NCBI RefSeq assembly: GCF_037327425.1 | Contig: NZ_CP147846.1 | Coordinates: 5,766,001 to 5,830,000 of the forward strand | Reading direction: 5' to 3' | Source of the DNA: Rhodococcus sovatensis | Lineage (GTDB): Bacteria > Actinomycetota > Actinomycetes > Mycobacteriales > Mycobacteriaceae | Length of the DNA stretch: 64,000 nucleotides | Part shown: positions 25,263 to 34,640 of the stretch, one piece after another | Layout of the letters: each line of letters begins with the position of its first letter | How positions within the stretch are numbered: the stretch's first letter is position 1 | The notes under the pieces: model-generated | The model's input: only the letters and a program-made list of their open reading frames with translations | What the model was told of the DNA's origin: nothing | Databases searched by the model: none | Program-made: the position numbers and the translations under genes

Positions 25263-26606
25263 TCAGCGAACAGTTCTGATGAGTTTCTTGTTCAGGAATT
25301 CCTCGATTCCATATTTCCCGAGCTCGCGCCCGAATCCTGACCGTTTCACTCCGCCGAACGGCATCTCGACCCCATCGGAACCGACTCCGTTGATGAAAAC
25401 CATCCCGACGTCGAGTTGGTCGGCGACGCGCTGCGCTTGCTCCGGATCGGTTGTGAAGACATAAGATCCGAGACCGAATGGGGTGTCGTTAGCGAGCGCG
25501 ATCGCCTCCTGTTCGGACGTGACCGTGAAGACCATGGCCACGGGCCCGAACAATTCTTCGCGATAGATTTCGTTCCCCGACTCCACCGAGGTGAGCACCG
25601 ATGCCGGGTAGAAGGCACCGTTCGGCTCGCCTGCGGACTGGACGACCGCACCGCCGTCGACCGCCCGTCGCACTTGATCGGCAAGGTTGTCGGCGGCACC
25701 TTTCGACGACAGCGGGTTCGACATCGACACCGAAGCAAGTTCGGCTGTGAACGCTGCGACGAAGTCGTTGTACAGCGCCTCGATGACGATGAACCGCTTA
25801 CCTGCGTTACATACCTGTCCGGTGTTGTATGCGCGTGCACCAACCGCAGCCTGCACTGAGGCAGCGAGGTCATCGGTGCTGAGGAGGATGAATGGGTCGG
25901 AACCGCCGAGTTCGAGTACCACCTTCTTGAGATTGCGTCCGGCAATCTCCGCCACTGCTGCGCCTGCCCGTTCGGACCCGGTCAGCGACACGCCCTGCAC
26001 CCGAGCATCGGCGATGATGGTCTCGACCTGTTCGTTCGACGCGAATACGTTGACGTACGCCCCGTCGGGAAAGCCTGCGTCCCTGGCCAATTGCTCGAGG
26101 GCCACAGCGGACTCGGGGCATTGGGGCGCAGGCTTGATGAGTACGGTGTTTCCTGCCGCCAGGTTGGGGGCTGCGAACCGTGCAATTTGATAGCACGGGA
26201 AGTTCCACGGCATTATGCCGAGAAGAGGACCGACGGAAGTGCGGCGAATCAGGGCCGACCCTTCGCCCTCCGGCAGCTCGATCTGCTCGTCCGCCAAGAA
26301 CCGTTCAGCGTTGTCTGCGTAGAAGTCGTAGATCGCGGCGCAGTAGTCGACCTCGTCCAATGCTTCGGCGATCGGTTTTCCCATTTCGCGATGCATGGTG
26401 TCCGCCAAAAATTCTCGACGTTCGCGATGCAATCGCGCGACATGACGTAGCATTTCGGTTCGTTCTGCCACACTGCTGACGCGTCCCCACCGCCCATACG
26501 CGGCCGATGCGCGCGCCACCGCTTTGTCCACTTCGTCGGACGTGGCGATCGGATAGTCCGCGAGATTCTCGCCCGTCCGCGGATTCACAACTGCATAGTC
26601 AGGCAT
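25263..26606 (-). CDS. NAD(P)-dependent aldehyde dehydrogenase (succinate-semialdehyde type)
   Basis: A 447-residue aldehyde dehydrogenase. The ATG at 26606 has AGAGG five bases upstream; the longer frame extends into the neighbouring gene. The active site contains the general-base glutamate in VLELGGSDPF and the nucleophilic cysteine in GQVCNAGKR. MPWNFP and PFGGVKRSGFGRELG are also typical of semialdehyde dehydrogenases. It oxidises an aldehyde to an acid, probably the product of the aminotransferase or alcohol dehydrogenase in this operon. A paralog with the same architecture lies at 27744-29183, suggesting two different aldehydes or a duplication. Confidence 0.92.
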   Translation of the reverse strand: MPDYAVVNPRTGENLADYPIATSDEVDKAVARASAAYGRWGRVSSVAERTEMLRHVARLHRERREFLADTMHREMGKPIAEALDEVDYCAAIYDFYADNAERFLADEQIELPEGEGSALIRRTSVGPLLGIMPWNFPCYQIARFAAPNLAAGNTVLIKPAPQCPESAVALEQLARDAGFPDGAYVNVFASNEQVETIIADARVQGVSLTGSERAGAAVAEIAGRNLKKVVLELGGSDPFILLSTDDLAASVQAAVGARAYNTGQVCNAGKRFIVIEALYNDFVAAFTAELASVSMSNPLSSKGAADNLADQVRRAVDGGAVVQSAGEPNGAFYPASVLTSVESGNEIYREELFGPVAMVFTVTSEQEAIALANDTPFGLGSYVFTTDPEQAQRVADQLDVGMVFINGVGSDGVEMPFGGVKRSGFGRELGKYGIEEFLNKKLIRTVR

Positions 26607-26640
26607 CTCGACCTCTCGATTTTGGTTGCCAGGATTTCGA

Positions 26641-27747
26641 TCAGGGTACGAGTACGGTGCGCAGGCCGGTTGCATTCTTCAGATCGGCCAACGCCTCGTT
26701 GATCTCCGATAACGGCCGAACACTCCCGATGAGTCGATCGAGCGGTAGTTTCCCGCTCGCGTACATTCGGGCCATCAGCGGGAAGTCGACTGCAGGATTG
26801 CCCGACCCGTAGTGGCACCCGATGATCCGCTTGCTCCGATCGGTGAGGTCAAGAGGATCGATTCGTGCGGTCACGCCGGCGGGTGTCATCCCGACCAGTA
26901 CGACGGCTCCACCCGAGGTCAGTAGATCCGGTGAGGATTGGATCGTCGACTCCAACCCGACCGCCTCGAAGACGTAGTCGGCTCCGCCGTCTGTGGCCTC
27001 GAAAATCTTTGTCCTCAGTTCGGGATCGGCTCCGTCGAGAGTCAGAGTTGCTCCCAGTGCCTCGGCCATCACACGTCGGTCGGGGTCGAGGTCGACGGCG
27101 ATGATCGGATCCGCGCCGATCATCGACAGGCCCATGATCACGGACTGGCCTACGCCTCCACATCCGATAACGACTGCAGCACTGCCGAACTCGACCTCGG
27201 CGGTGTGTATGACGGCACCGATGCCGGTCGTGACGGCGCACCCGATGAGCGCAGCCACCTCGAACGGTAACGTCCTCGGCACCACTACGACCGCCGACAT
27301 CGGCACGACCACGAACTGCGAGAACGCACCGAGACCGAGCACGGGCCACGTGGGTTCTCCGTCCACATCGGTCGTGGCGGTGGTGCCGTCGGGCAGCTGG
27401 TGTGCGCCGGCGGACGCATCCGAACACAGCCAGGGCTTCCCGGCTGCGCATTTTCGACACGTGCCGCACGCTGCGAACCAGGACAGAACGACGTGATCAC
27501 CGGTCTGTACGCCGGTGGTTCCATCACCGAGTTGTTCGATCACACCCGCTGCCTCGTGGCCGCCGACGTATCGTTTCGAATCTTTCTCCCAGTCACCGTC
27601 GATCATGTGCAGATCGGAGTGACAGACGCAGGCAGATTTGATGCGAACCAGCACCTCCCCGCGTCGTGGGGCGCGCACTGTCAGCTCGGTCATTCGGAGC
27701 GCCGAGTCGGATGGGTTGAATACTGCCGCTGCACTGATGATCGTCAT
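26641..27747 (-). CDS. Zinc-dependent alcohol dehydrogenase (MDR superfamily)
   Basis: A 368-residue medium-chain dehydrogenase. The catalytic zinc cysteine lies in CVCHSDLH and the histidine in GGHEAAGV. The structural zinc lobe has four cysteines in CGTCRKCAAGKPWLC. The Rossmann motif is VVIGCGGVGQS. The sequence resembles class III or NDMA-dependent alcohol dehydrogenases of actinomycetes (GCHYGSGNP), but assignment to the latter is uncertain. It overlaps the preceding aldehyde dehydrogenase by ATGA, so alcohol-to-aldehyde-to-acid oxidation is likely coordinated. Confidence 0.92.
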   Translation of the reverse strand: MTIISAAAVFNPSDSALRMTELTVRAPRRGEVLVRIKSACVCHSDLHMIDGDWEKDSKRYVGGHEAAGVIEQLGDGTTGVQTGDHVVLSWFAACGTCRKCAAGKPWLCSDASAGAHQLPDGTTATTDVDGEPTWPVLGLGAFSQFVVVPMSAVVVVPRTLPFEVAALIGCAVTTGIGAVIHTAEVEFGSAAVVIGCGGVGQSVIMGLSMIGADPIIAVDLDPDRRVMAEALGATLTLDGADPELRTKIFEATDGGADYVFEAVGLESTIQSSPDLLTSGGAVVLVGMTPAGVTARIDPLDLTDRSKRIIGCHYGSGNPAVDFPLMARMYASGKLPLDRLIGSVRPLSEINEALADLKNATGLRTVLVP

Positions 27748-29183
27748 GTGTGGGCGCTACCGATCCGATCTGTCGCATGGGATGCGTTGTGGATGAGTTT
27801 CTTGTTCGAGAATTCGTCGACTCCGAACCGGCCGAGTTCTCGTCCGATACCGGAGTTCTTCACTCCACCGAAGGGAAGCGCAGGCGCGGATTTTATCATC
27901 TTGTTGATACCCACCATCCCAACGTCGAGTTTGTCCGCAACGAAAGCTGCCTCGTGTTCGTCAGTGGTGAATACGGCTCCGCCCAACCCGTAGGGGGTGT
28001 CGTTCGCGATCTCGATCGCGTGTTCGGTGGAGCGCGCTCGGTACAGCACAGCCACCGGCCCGAACAGTTCCTCGCGGTAGGCACGCATACCCGCGGTGAC
28101 ATCGGACATCACAGTGGCCGGATAGAACGATCCCGGGCCGTCGGGCACGACGCCTCCGAGATGAACAGTGGCCCCCTTGCCGATTGCGTCGCCCACTTGG
28201 TCCTCGAGAGCGTTCCGGGCCGATCGCGATGCCATCGGGCCGAGCCGTGTCCTCGGGTCGGCCGGATCCCCGGTCGTCCATGATGCGGCTTTATCCACGA
28301 AGGAAAGCAAGAATTCATCCCAGATATCCTCGTGCACGATGATTCGCTTTGCTGAGGTACATGTTTGACCGGCGTTGCCGAAGCGCCCTGCAGTGCCCAC
28401 ATCGACGGCGAGTGTCAGATCTGCACTCGGTAGGACGATGAACGGGTCGGAGCCGCCCAGTTCGAGAACGGCCTTCTTGACATGCTTGCCCGCCAACTCC
28501 CCGATAGCGACGCCTGCGCGTTCGGAACCGGTGAGGGAGACACCACGAACAAGTGGGTCAGCCACCAGATCTGCAACTTGACGATGGGAGAGAAAGAGGT
28601 TGGTGAATCTCCCCGATGGAAGGCCTGCATCACGCAGAAGTATCGCGATCTCGAGGGCTTGTTGTGGACAGCATTCCGCATGTTTGAGTAGAACACTGTT
28701 GCCCAACAGGAGATTCGGTGCAACGAACCGTGCAGCCTGATAGTACGGCAGGTTCCACGGCATCACGCCGAGAACAACTCCGATCGGCGCGGTCCTGATG
28801 ATCGCGCGACCCTCCTCCGCCGTCACCGGCTCGTCGGCCAGCATTGCGGGACCTGCGGTTCCGTAGTATTCGTAGATCGACGCAGCCAACTCCACCTCGG
28901 CCATGGCCTGACTGACAGGTTTTCCGATCTCCAGAACCGACAGCGCGGCCAGTCTTTCCGCGTTCTTCCGATAAAGTCGCGCAGTTCTGATCAGACTCGC
29001 CGCCCGCTCCGTAACATCGGACTCGGTCGACCGTCGGTATGCCGCCTGCGCCTTTCGCACTCGCGAATCCACTTCGCCATCCGAGTGGAGACGGAACTCG
29101 AGAATGCGTGTGCACGTCGTCGGATCGGTAGTGGCGTAGCCCGGCATCGGCTCGCCCATTGTCGAATTCATTGTCGAATTCAT
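27744..29183 (-). CDS. Second aldehyde dehydrogenase (succinate-semialdehyde type)
   Basis: A 479-residue aldehyde dehydrogenase with catalytic cysteine in GQTCTSAKR, glutamate in VLELGGSDPF, and PFGGVKNSGIGRELG near the end. The N-terminus carries a small coding repeat (MNSTMNST). It overlaps the aminotransferase upstream and the alcohol dehydrogenase downstream by four bases each, placing it in the middle of a tightly coupled operon. It is related to the product of 25263-26606 but clearly diverged, so it is an older duplication or a distinct specificity. Confidence 0.92.
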   Translation of the reverse strand: MNSTMNSTMGEPMPGYATTDPTTCTRILEFRLHSDGEVDSRVRKAQAAYRRSTESDVTERAASLIRTARLYRKNAERLAALSVLEIGKPVSQAMAEVELAASIYEYYGTAGPAMLADEPVTAEEGRAIIRTAPIGVVLGVMPWNLPYYQAARFVAPNLLLGNSVLLKHAECCPQQALEIAILLRDAGLPSGRFTNLFLSHRQVADLVADPLVRGVSLTGSERAGVAIGELAGKHVKKAVLELGGSDPFIVLPSADLTLAVDVGTAGRFGNAGQTCTSAKRIIVHEDIWDEFLLSFVDKAASWTTGDPADPRTRLGPMASRSARNALEDQVGDAIGKGATVHLGGVVPDGPGSFYPATVMSDVTAGMRAYREELFGPVAVLYRARSTEHAIEIANDTPYGLGGAVFTTDEHEAAFVADKLDVGMVGINKMIKSAPALPFGGVKNSGIGRELGRFGVDEFSNKKLIHNASHATDRIGSAHT

Positions 29184-30595
29184 GTCAGGGCTTCGGCTTC
29201 TTCGGCGAGAACGGTTCGGATGGAATCGCCGAGAACGGAGACCATTTCATCGATCTCGTTGGGGGAGATGACGAACGGGGGCGAGATCTGGATCTGGTCT
29301 CCGTCCTTGCCCGCGTTGGCGCCGGGAGTCCCCTCGCGGAACAGCACTCCTCTCGCTTCCGCCTCCCGAACAATCCGGCTGGCGATCTTTCGGTCCGGCG
29401 AAAATGGTTGGCGCGTCTTCGGATTGCCAACTATCTCCACTCCTTGCAGCAACCCGAGCCCGCGAATGTCGCCAATGGCAGGGATGGTAGGCGCGAGTTC
29501 TTCGAGGCGTGCCCTGAGATAGTCCCCGCGCGTCGACGCCAGCTCGAACAGACTATGTTCCTGTATATAGTCGAAGACCTGGACACCGATCGCACATGCC
29601 ATCGGCATACCGCCGTACGTGAAACCGTGTACGAATTGGCCTGACACAGAACGAATCTTGTCGACGATGGCGCCGCTTGCAACACACGCGGCGATCGGGG
29701 TGTATCCCGATCCCAAACCCTTGCCCACCGTGACGATGTCCGGGGTCACGTCCCAGTGCTCGATCGCAAATGTTCTTCCGGTTCGGCCATATCCGGTGAG
29801 AACCTCATCGGCGATGAACAGCACATCGTATTTGCGGCAGATTTCCTGGATGCGCTCGTAGTAGCCCTCGACCGGGACGGCACCGGCGAGAGACGAACCC
29901 GAAATCGGCTCGACCAGGAATGCGGATACCGTGTCGGGTCCTTCTTGGAGTATCACCCGTTCGAGGTCCTCAGCGCATCGAATACCGCACTGGGGGTGAG
30001 AAAGCGAGAACGGGCACCGGTAGCAGTATGCCGCAGCAATCTTGGGGCTGCTGTCGAGGTACGGCGAGTAGCGAGCCGACCACGTCGGGCGGCCGGACAA
30101 TGCCAGCATCGCGAGTGTGTTTCCGTGATAGCTGGCTGTTCTACTGATCACCTTCCACTTCGATGCGCGCCCGCAATCGAGGTGGTACTGGCGGGCAAGC
30201 TTGACTGCCGACTCGTTGGCCTCCGAACCACCCGAAGTGAAGAACACTCGACCGTCTTCGATTGGCGTGATCGACGCCAGTTTGCGCGCCAGTTCTTCCT
30301 GCCACGGGTTTGTCATGAAGGCCGAATAGACGAAGCTCGTGCTGTCCCAGTTGTCGGCAACTCGAGCGGAGATTTCCGATACCCCGTGGCCGATGATGTT
30401 CACGGCCGTGCCACCGACGGCATCGATGTACCGCCGACCGGTGGAGTCGGTCAGGTAGACGCCCTCCGACGCAACGATGTTCTTGTAGTTCTGGAGCAGT
30501 TCACGGTAGAGAACGGACGTAGGCGGGGCATCAGGAGTTGTCCCCGCGTCCTCCGGTTCCTGCGTGGACACGATTCCAGCAGACAGTTCCGTCAC
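29180..30595 (-). CDS. Class III pyridoxal-phosphate aminotransferase (omega-aminotransferase type)
   Basis: A 471-residue class III aminotransferase converting a primary amine to an aldehyde or ketone with a 2-oxo-acid acceptor. Visible features are FFTSGGSEANESAVKLAR, then SYHGNT, the acid in DVLFIADEVLTGYGRTG that contacts the PLP ring, and the Schiff-base lysine in TVGKGLGSGY. A CYRCPF/CGIRC cysteine cluster, seen in some beta-alanine/taurine-type members, is present. It is the first gene of the leftward operon. A FadR-type site lies about 70 bases upstream. It probably feeds the two aldehyde dehydrogenases. Confidence 0.93.
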   Translation of the reverse strand: MTELSAGIVSTQEPEDAGTTPDAPPTSVLYRELLQNYKNIVASEGVYLTDSTGRRYIDAVGGTAVNIIGHGVSEISARVADNWDSTSFVYSAFMTNPWQEELARKLASITPIEDGRVFFTSGGSEANESAVKLARQYHLDCGRASKWKVISRTASYHGNTLAMLALSGRPTWSARYSPYLDSSPKIAAAYCYRCPFSLSHPQCGIRCAEDLERVILQEGPDTVSAFLVEPISGSSLAGAVPVEGYYERIQEICRKYDVLFIADEVLTGYGRTGRTFAIEHWDVTPDIVTVGKGLGSGYTPIAACVASGAIVDKIRSVSGQFVHGFTYGGMPMACAIGVQVFDYIQEHSLFELASTRGDYLRARLEELAPTIPAIGDIRGLGLLQGVEIVGNPKTRQPFSPDRKIASRIVREAEARGVLFREGTPGANAGKDGDQIQISPPFVISPNEIDEMVSVLGDSIRTVLAEEAEALT

Positions 30596-30664
30596 GGACT
30601 ACTCCTACGGGGTAGAGCACACCTCGAGTGCGCTAGAAGGGAATTCATTTCGACCAATCGGCCA

Positions 30665-30679
30665 GTTGTTGGACAATTG
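30665..30679 (-). promoter_or_regulatory. FadR-type operator candidate, leftward arm
   Basis: On the minus strand the 15-mer CAATTGTCCAACAAC contains TTGTCCAACAA, a perfect match to the TNGT-N3-ACNA consensus of FadR-subfamily GntR regulators. It lies between the aminotransferase start and the 3' end of the GntR gene. The identical 15-mer occurs at 31657-31671, in the same orientation relative to its operon. Confidence 0.75.
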
Positions 30680-30747
30680 GACCACCACCTCTCCTCGAAG
30701 TCAACAAGTCAGGCCCGAACGGGGCGATGTCGCCGACCGGCGACGGG

Positions 30748-31416
30748 TCAGCGCACGGTGGGCTGTGGCTGAGCCGACCTGGTCAGGGCGGTGACTGCGT
30801 CTCGCTCGGACAAGACCAAGTGCTCGTGAAGTAGTCGCTGGGAATGAGCGAGGTTGCCGCTTTCGAGCGCCTCGAGCATCGTCATGTGCTCTTTGGCGAC
30901 ACGTTCGTGGTCGAGATCTTTGAATCCTTCGATAAGGAAACACAGTTGCAGCTCACTGAGCATCGCTCGGTAGGCACGTGACATGTGGCCGCTGCCGAGG
31001 GCGTCCACGAGGGCGGTGTGGAACGCGAGATCGAGATCGCGCAATTCGGTCCACACTGAGCCAGTGCTGAGCGCCGTCATCTGCCCGGCGATAGCGCGAG
31101 CCGGTGTGAGGGCGGCATGGTCTCCGCAAATCGCCTGCGCGGCATCCAATTCGAGAAGTCGCCGCATACGGAAGCAGTCCTCAATCTCGTCCGCGGTCAG
31201 GCCTCGAACGAATACCCCCCGGTTGGCCTCGTGCCGGACCAGACCCTCGTGACCGAGCGACGCGAGCGCCACCCGCATGGAATGCCTGCTCACCCCGAAC
31301 TCGGCACACAGTGCATTCTCGCGGAGGACGTCGCCGGCCGACAGGCGTCCATCGAGAATTTGGTTTCTCAGCGCGATCGCAAGAGCTTCCACCGTCGAAA
31401 CTGTCCGGAGCGCCAC
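30748..31416 (-). CDS. GntR-family regulator, FadR/FCD subfamily
   Basis: A 222-residue regulator. The winged helix-turn-helix (residues 1-70) reads ALRNQILDGRLSAGDVLREN and CAEFGVSRHSMRVALASLGHEGL. The FCD effector domain follows, with acids and histidines arranged as metal/ligand contacts (DLAFHTALVDALG, EHMTMLEALESG, HEHLVLSERD). It sits between the leftward aminotransferase operon and the rightward importer operon. Identical TTGTCCAACAA sites occur upstream of each, so it most likely represses both until the substrate or an intermediate binds the FCD domain. Confidence 0.92.
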   Translation of the reverse strand: MALRTVSTVEALAIALRNQILDGRLSAGDVLRENALCAEFGVSRHSMRVALASLGHEGLVRHEANRGVFVRGLTADEIEDCFRMRRLLELDAAQAICGDHAALTPARAIAGQMTALSTGSVWTELRDLDLAFHTALVDALGSGHMSRAYRAMLSELQLCFLIEGFKDLDHERVAKEHMTMLEALESGNLAHSQRLLHEHLVLSERDAVTALTRSAQPQPTVR

Positions 31417-31656
31417 AGTACGATCTCCCTTTTGTTAATCCGTACCAATTCTGACTTTCGAGTTTAACCGACTCCCGCGTGATTGTGTGATCGTCCAACT
31501 GTTCGCAAATCGGGAAGATCCCGGGGTAGATCCGTAGTGCCCGTCGACTGGCGCGACCCCCACAGATCTTGCGTCGTTTCAATGACGTTACATCGCAGCG
31601 GAATACGAAAAAACGGTTGCCGGATGACACAATGCACGTTAGATTGTCGACACGAT

Positions 31657-31671
31657 CAATTGTCCAACAAC
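31657..31671 (+). promoter_or_regulatory. FadR-type operator candidate, rightward arm
   Basis: CAATTGTCCAACAAC, identical to the site at 30665-30679. Its core TTGTCCAACAA (31660-31670) ends 13 bases before the ATG of the substrate-binding protein gene, overlapping the transcript leader, so a bound repressor could block transcription directly. Confidence 0.75.
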
Positions 31672-31683
31672 AAGGTGGGCCCG

Positions 31684-33372
31684 ATGTTCCGCACTGATCC
31701 ATCCCTGTCTTCTTCATCCCCGTCGTCGGCGAGGTCTTTCGACCTCAGCTCATTCACGCTCGACCGCAGGCGCTTCCTGGGTGGGGTGGCGGCCCTCGGC
31801 GCAGGAGCGGTGCTCGCAGCATGCTCCAGCGGAGGAAGCGGCCAGCCCCTCGGTGCAGTCTCCACGCTTCCTTCGGCACTGCAGGGAGGCACTCCGAAGC
31901 GTGGTGGAACCTTCACTGTCGGGATGGGCGGTTCGGGAAGCGCAGAGACCCTCTACGGCGGCAATGCTGCAGTCAGTGTCGATTATCTGCGTTCGTACAG
32001 CCTGTACAACTTGTTGTTCTACCCGGCCACGAAGGTGACGCCTCTGCAACCGGGCTTGGCCCTGAATGCCACGGCGAATGCCGACTCCACTGTGTGGACG
32101 TTGGAACTGCGCAAGGACGTTCTGTGGCACAACGGAAAACCGTTCGAGGCGTCGGATGTCGTCTACAACATCCAGTCTCTGTGGACCGATCCTTCGAAGA
32201 ACCTCGGCGCAGCGTTCTTGACAGGATTGATCGATCTGCCGAACGTGCGGGCGCTCGATACCAACACTGTGCAGATCCCGTTGACGCGGGCAGTCGGGCA
32301 GCTTCCGTCGTTGTTCGCCTACGTCAACTTTGCGGTGCTGCCCGCAGGATCGACGCCGGAATCGGTTGCTGCACAGCCGATCGGAACGGGTCCCTTCCGC
32401 TACGTCTCCTTCACTCCTGGCCGAGAGAGCGTCTTCGATGCCAACCGCGACTACTGGGAGGAGGGAAAGCCATACGTCGACAGACTAGTAGTGCAGAGCG
32501 GCTTCTCCGACCCGACGGCGGTCGTGAATGCACTCGAAGCCGGTCAGATCAACCTGGCGTCGTCGGTCGACCCCGTCTCCGCACGCCAGCAGGCCACCAG
32601 CAATCGATTCCAGGTGATCCAATCCGAGCTGGCGGCAAATGTCGCACTGATCTCCATGCGTGTCGACGAAGGTCCGTTTGCCGATGTCAGGGTCCGGCAG
32701 GCAATGAAGCTTCTGTGCAACAGGCAGGCATTGATCGACGGTGCACTGTCCGGATTCGGTACGCCCGGAAACGATCTTATCTCGGTGGGCAGCGAGTTCT
32801 TCGCCGGTGATATCACCTCGGAATACGATCCCGATCGTGCCAAGTCCTTGCTCCAGCAAGCCGGGGCCGATGGTCAGGCCTTCAGCCTTCAGACGTTCAG
32901 CGGTGGCGGGCCGTGGGACCCGGCGGCAACGCTGTTCGCCCAGCAGGCACAGGCGGCGGGCGTCGATGTTCAAGCTGACGTGACCAGCAGTGACACGTAC
33001 TTCACAGCTGCCGGTGGCGTGTACACCGGTTATTTCCGGCAGAATTTCTCCGGCCCCATCGCGACCTCGCTGACCGCCAGCTATCGCCTGTTTCTGTCGA
33101 AGAATGCACCCTTCCAGGACACCCACTGGGCACAGCAACCCGGCGGTGACAAATACGAGTCCTTGCTGGATCAGGCCATCAGCGCCTCGGACGCCGGTCT
33201 GGCAGCAGAACTGTGGAAGGAAGTACAGCAGGTTCAGCATGACGAGGGCGGGTACATCGGCTGGGCCAATATGCCGTATGTCGACGCGGCGGCCAATAAC
33301 GTGCGCGGGTTGTCTGCCGGCTCGGCGACCAGCTTCAACAACTACCGTCTCTGTGACGGATGGGTCGAGTAG
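31684..33372 (+). CDS. ABC importer substrate-binding lipoprotein, peptide/nickel family 5, Tat-type signal
   Basis: A 562-residue extracytoplasmic binding protein; the ATG at 31684 has AAGGTGG upstream. The twin-arginine signal (DRRRFLGG, residues 27-34) and lipobox LAAC (Cys47) indicate Tat export and lipid anchoring. The mature domain shows SBP_bac_5 features: LELRKDVLWHNGKPFEASDV, PIGTGPFRYVSF and DVRVRQAMKLLCNRQALIDG. Such proteins bind peptides but also sugars, opines and other small molecules. It heads a rightward operon with matching permeases and ATPase at 35266-39022, separated by two enzyme genes. Confidence 0.93.
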   Translation: MFRTDPSLSSSSPSSARSFDLSSFTLDRRRFLGGVAALGAGAVLAACSSGGSGQPLGAVSTLPSALQGGTPKRGGTFTVGMGGSGSAETLYGGNAAVSVDYLRSYSLYNLLFYPATKVTPLQPGLALNATANADSTVWTLELRKDVLWHNGKPFEASDVVYNIQSLWTDPSKNLGAAFLTGLIDLPNVRALDTNTVQIPLTRAVGQLPSLFAYVNFAVLPAGSTPESVAAQPIGTGPFRYVSFTPGRESVFDANRDYWEEGKPYVDRLVVQSGFSDPTAVVNALEAGQINLASSVDPVSARQQATSNRFQVIQSELAANVALISMRVDEGPFADVRVRQAMKLLCNRQALIDGALSGFGTPGNDLISVGSEFFAGDITSEYDPDRAKSLLQQAGADGQAFSLQTFSGGGPWDPAATLFAQQAQAAGVDVQADVTSSDTYFTAAGGVYTGYFRQNFSGPIATSLTASYRLFLSKNAPFQDTHWAQQPGGDKYESLLDQAISASDAGLAAELWKEVQQVQHDEGGYIGWANMPYVDAAANNVRGLSAGSATSFNNYRLCDGWVE

Positions 33373-33377
33373 CGGCG

Positions 33378-34640
33378 ATGATCGGAGTAATAGCAGACGA
33401 CCTCACCGGAGCGAGTGACGCGGCGAGCGCGATGCGTCGTCGCGGACTCGAGGTCGCAGTGACTTTCGGGGTTCCGACGTCTGCATCGTTGTCCAGTCTG
33501 GCCGGCATCGATGTGGTGATCGCCGCTCTCAAGACTCGTAGTGTTGATGCGATTGTGGCTGTAGCAGCGGTGGAATCCACGGCGGACGTGTTCGCAGCGC
33601 TCGAGATCGACATCGTGTACTTCAAGTACTGCAGCACCTTCGACTCGACCCCGCGTGGAAACATCGGAGCGGTGGCCGACGCATTGATGTCTCGTACTGG
33701 GACCGACATCTTTCTGCACGTTCCCGGTTATCCGGACAACGGGCGAACCGTGTGCCATGGGTATCTGTTCGTCGACGACCTGCTGCTGGGCGAGTCCTCG
33801 ATGCGACACCATCCTCTCAATCCGATGCTCGACTCCGACCTGGTTCGATTGTTGTCGCCGCAAACTGGGACCGCTGCAATGAAACTGCGGTACATCGACA
33901 TTCGTTCCGAGACCGAGGCGGTGGCACTCATCTCCTCCATCGAGACCACCGCTCACGTTCTGTGCGATACGTTGGACAACGCCGATATCGATGCCTTGAC
34001 CCGTGTGGCGACGGCTGGGGGCGTCGCGCCCCGAGTTCTGGTCGGCGGCGGCGCACCGATGGCCGCGGCCCTGTGCTCCACCCTCGTTCGATCGCGACGC
34101 ACTGTAGACGAAGACACGACTCGGTCTGAATTCCGCGCTGGACCGCGCACAGACGGATTCGCCGTGGCGATCGCCGGAAGCGCATCCGCCACGACGGCCC
34201 GACAAATCGATGCGTTCGACGGACCGACGTTGCGCCTGTCCGCACGCGAACTGGCTCAATCTGATATTGCTGCACGCGTGCATAGTTGGGCACTCGACCG
34301 ATGGGAACGCGGACCGATACTGGTGACGTCCAACGGGGGCGGTACGGAACGGCTGGACAGCGCGGAGGCCGAAGCAGTGGAGCTGGGGCTTGCCGCGATT
34401 GCCCGACGCCTCGTCGAGGCGGGTGCCGATCGCATCATTGTCGCTGGTGGCGAGACATCAGGGGCCGTCGCAGTGGGACTCGGTATTTCGACGGTCGTCG
34501 TCGGAGACGAGATTTGCACCGGTGTACCGTGGACCTACGCTTTCGATCCGGCTGTATGGATTGCGTTCAAGTCCGGCAACTTCGGGTCCGACGATTTCTT
34601 CCGCAGTGCTTTCGATTCGCAGATGGTGTGTTCGGCGTGA
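33378..34640 (+). CDS. Four-carbon acid sugar kinase family protein (OtnK/DUF1537-like)
   Basis: A 420-residue kinase of the DUF1537 family. The ATG at 33378 is preferred since family members begin near IGVIADDLTGASDAA; 33360 is an in-frame alternative. The N-terminal substrate domain has ADDLTGA and FKYCSTFDSTPRGNIG. The C-terminal nucleotide domain has VAGGETSGAVAVGLG and KSGNFGS. Characterised relatives phosphorylate 3-oxo-tetronates or related acid sugars. It overlaps the class II aldolase gene by GTGA, the usual OtnK-OtnC pairing, so a 3-oxo acid that is phosphorylated and then cleaved or decarboxylated is a likely intermediate. Confidence 0.88.
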   Translation: MIGVIADDLTGASDAASAMRRRGLEVAVTFGVPTSASLSSLAGIDVVIAALKTRSVDAIVAVAAVESTADVFAALEIDIVYFKYCSTFDSTPRGNIGAVADALMSRTGTDIFLHVPGYPDNGRTVCHGYLFVDDLLLGESSMRHHPLNPMLDSDLVRLLSPQTGTAAMKLRYIDIRSETEAVALISSIETTAHVLCDTLDNADIDALTRVATAGGVAPRVLVGGGAPMAAALCSTLVRSRRTVDEDTTRSEFRAGPRTDGFAVAIAGSASATTARQIDAFDGPTLRLSARELAQSDIAARVHSWALDRWERGPILVTSNGGGTERLDSAEAEAVELGLAAIARRLVEAGADRIIVAGGETSGAVAVGLGISTVVVGDEICTGVPWTYAFDPAVWIAFKSGNFGSDDFFRSAFDSQMVCSA

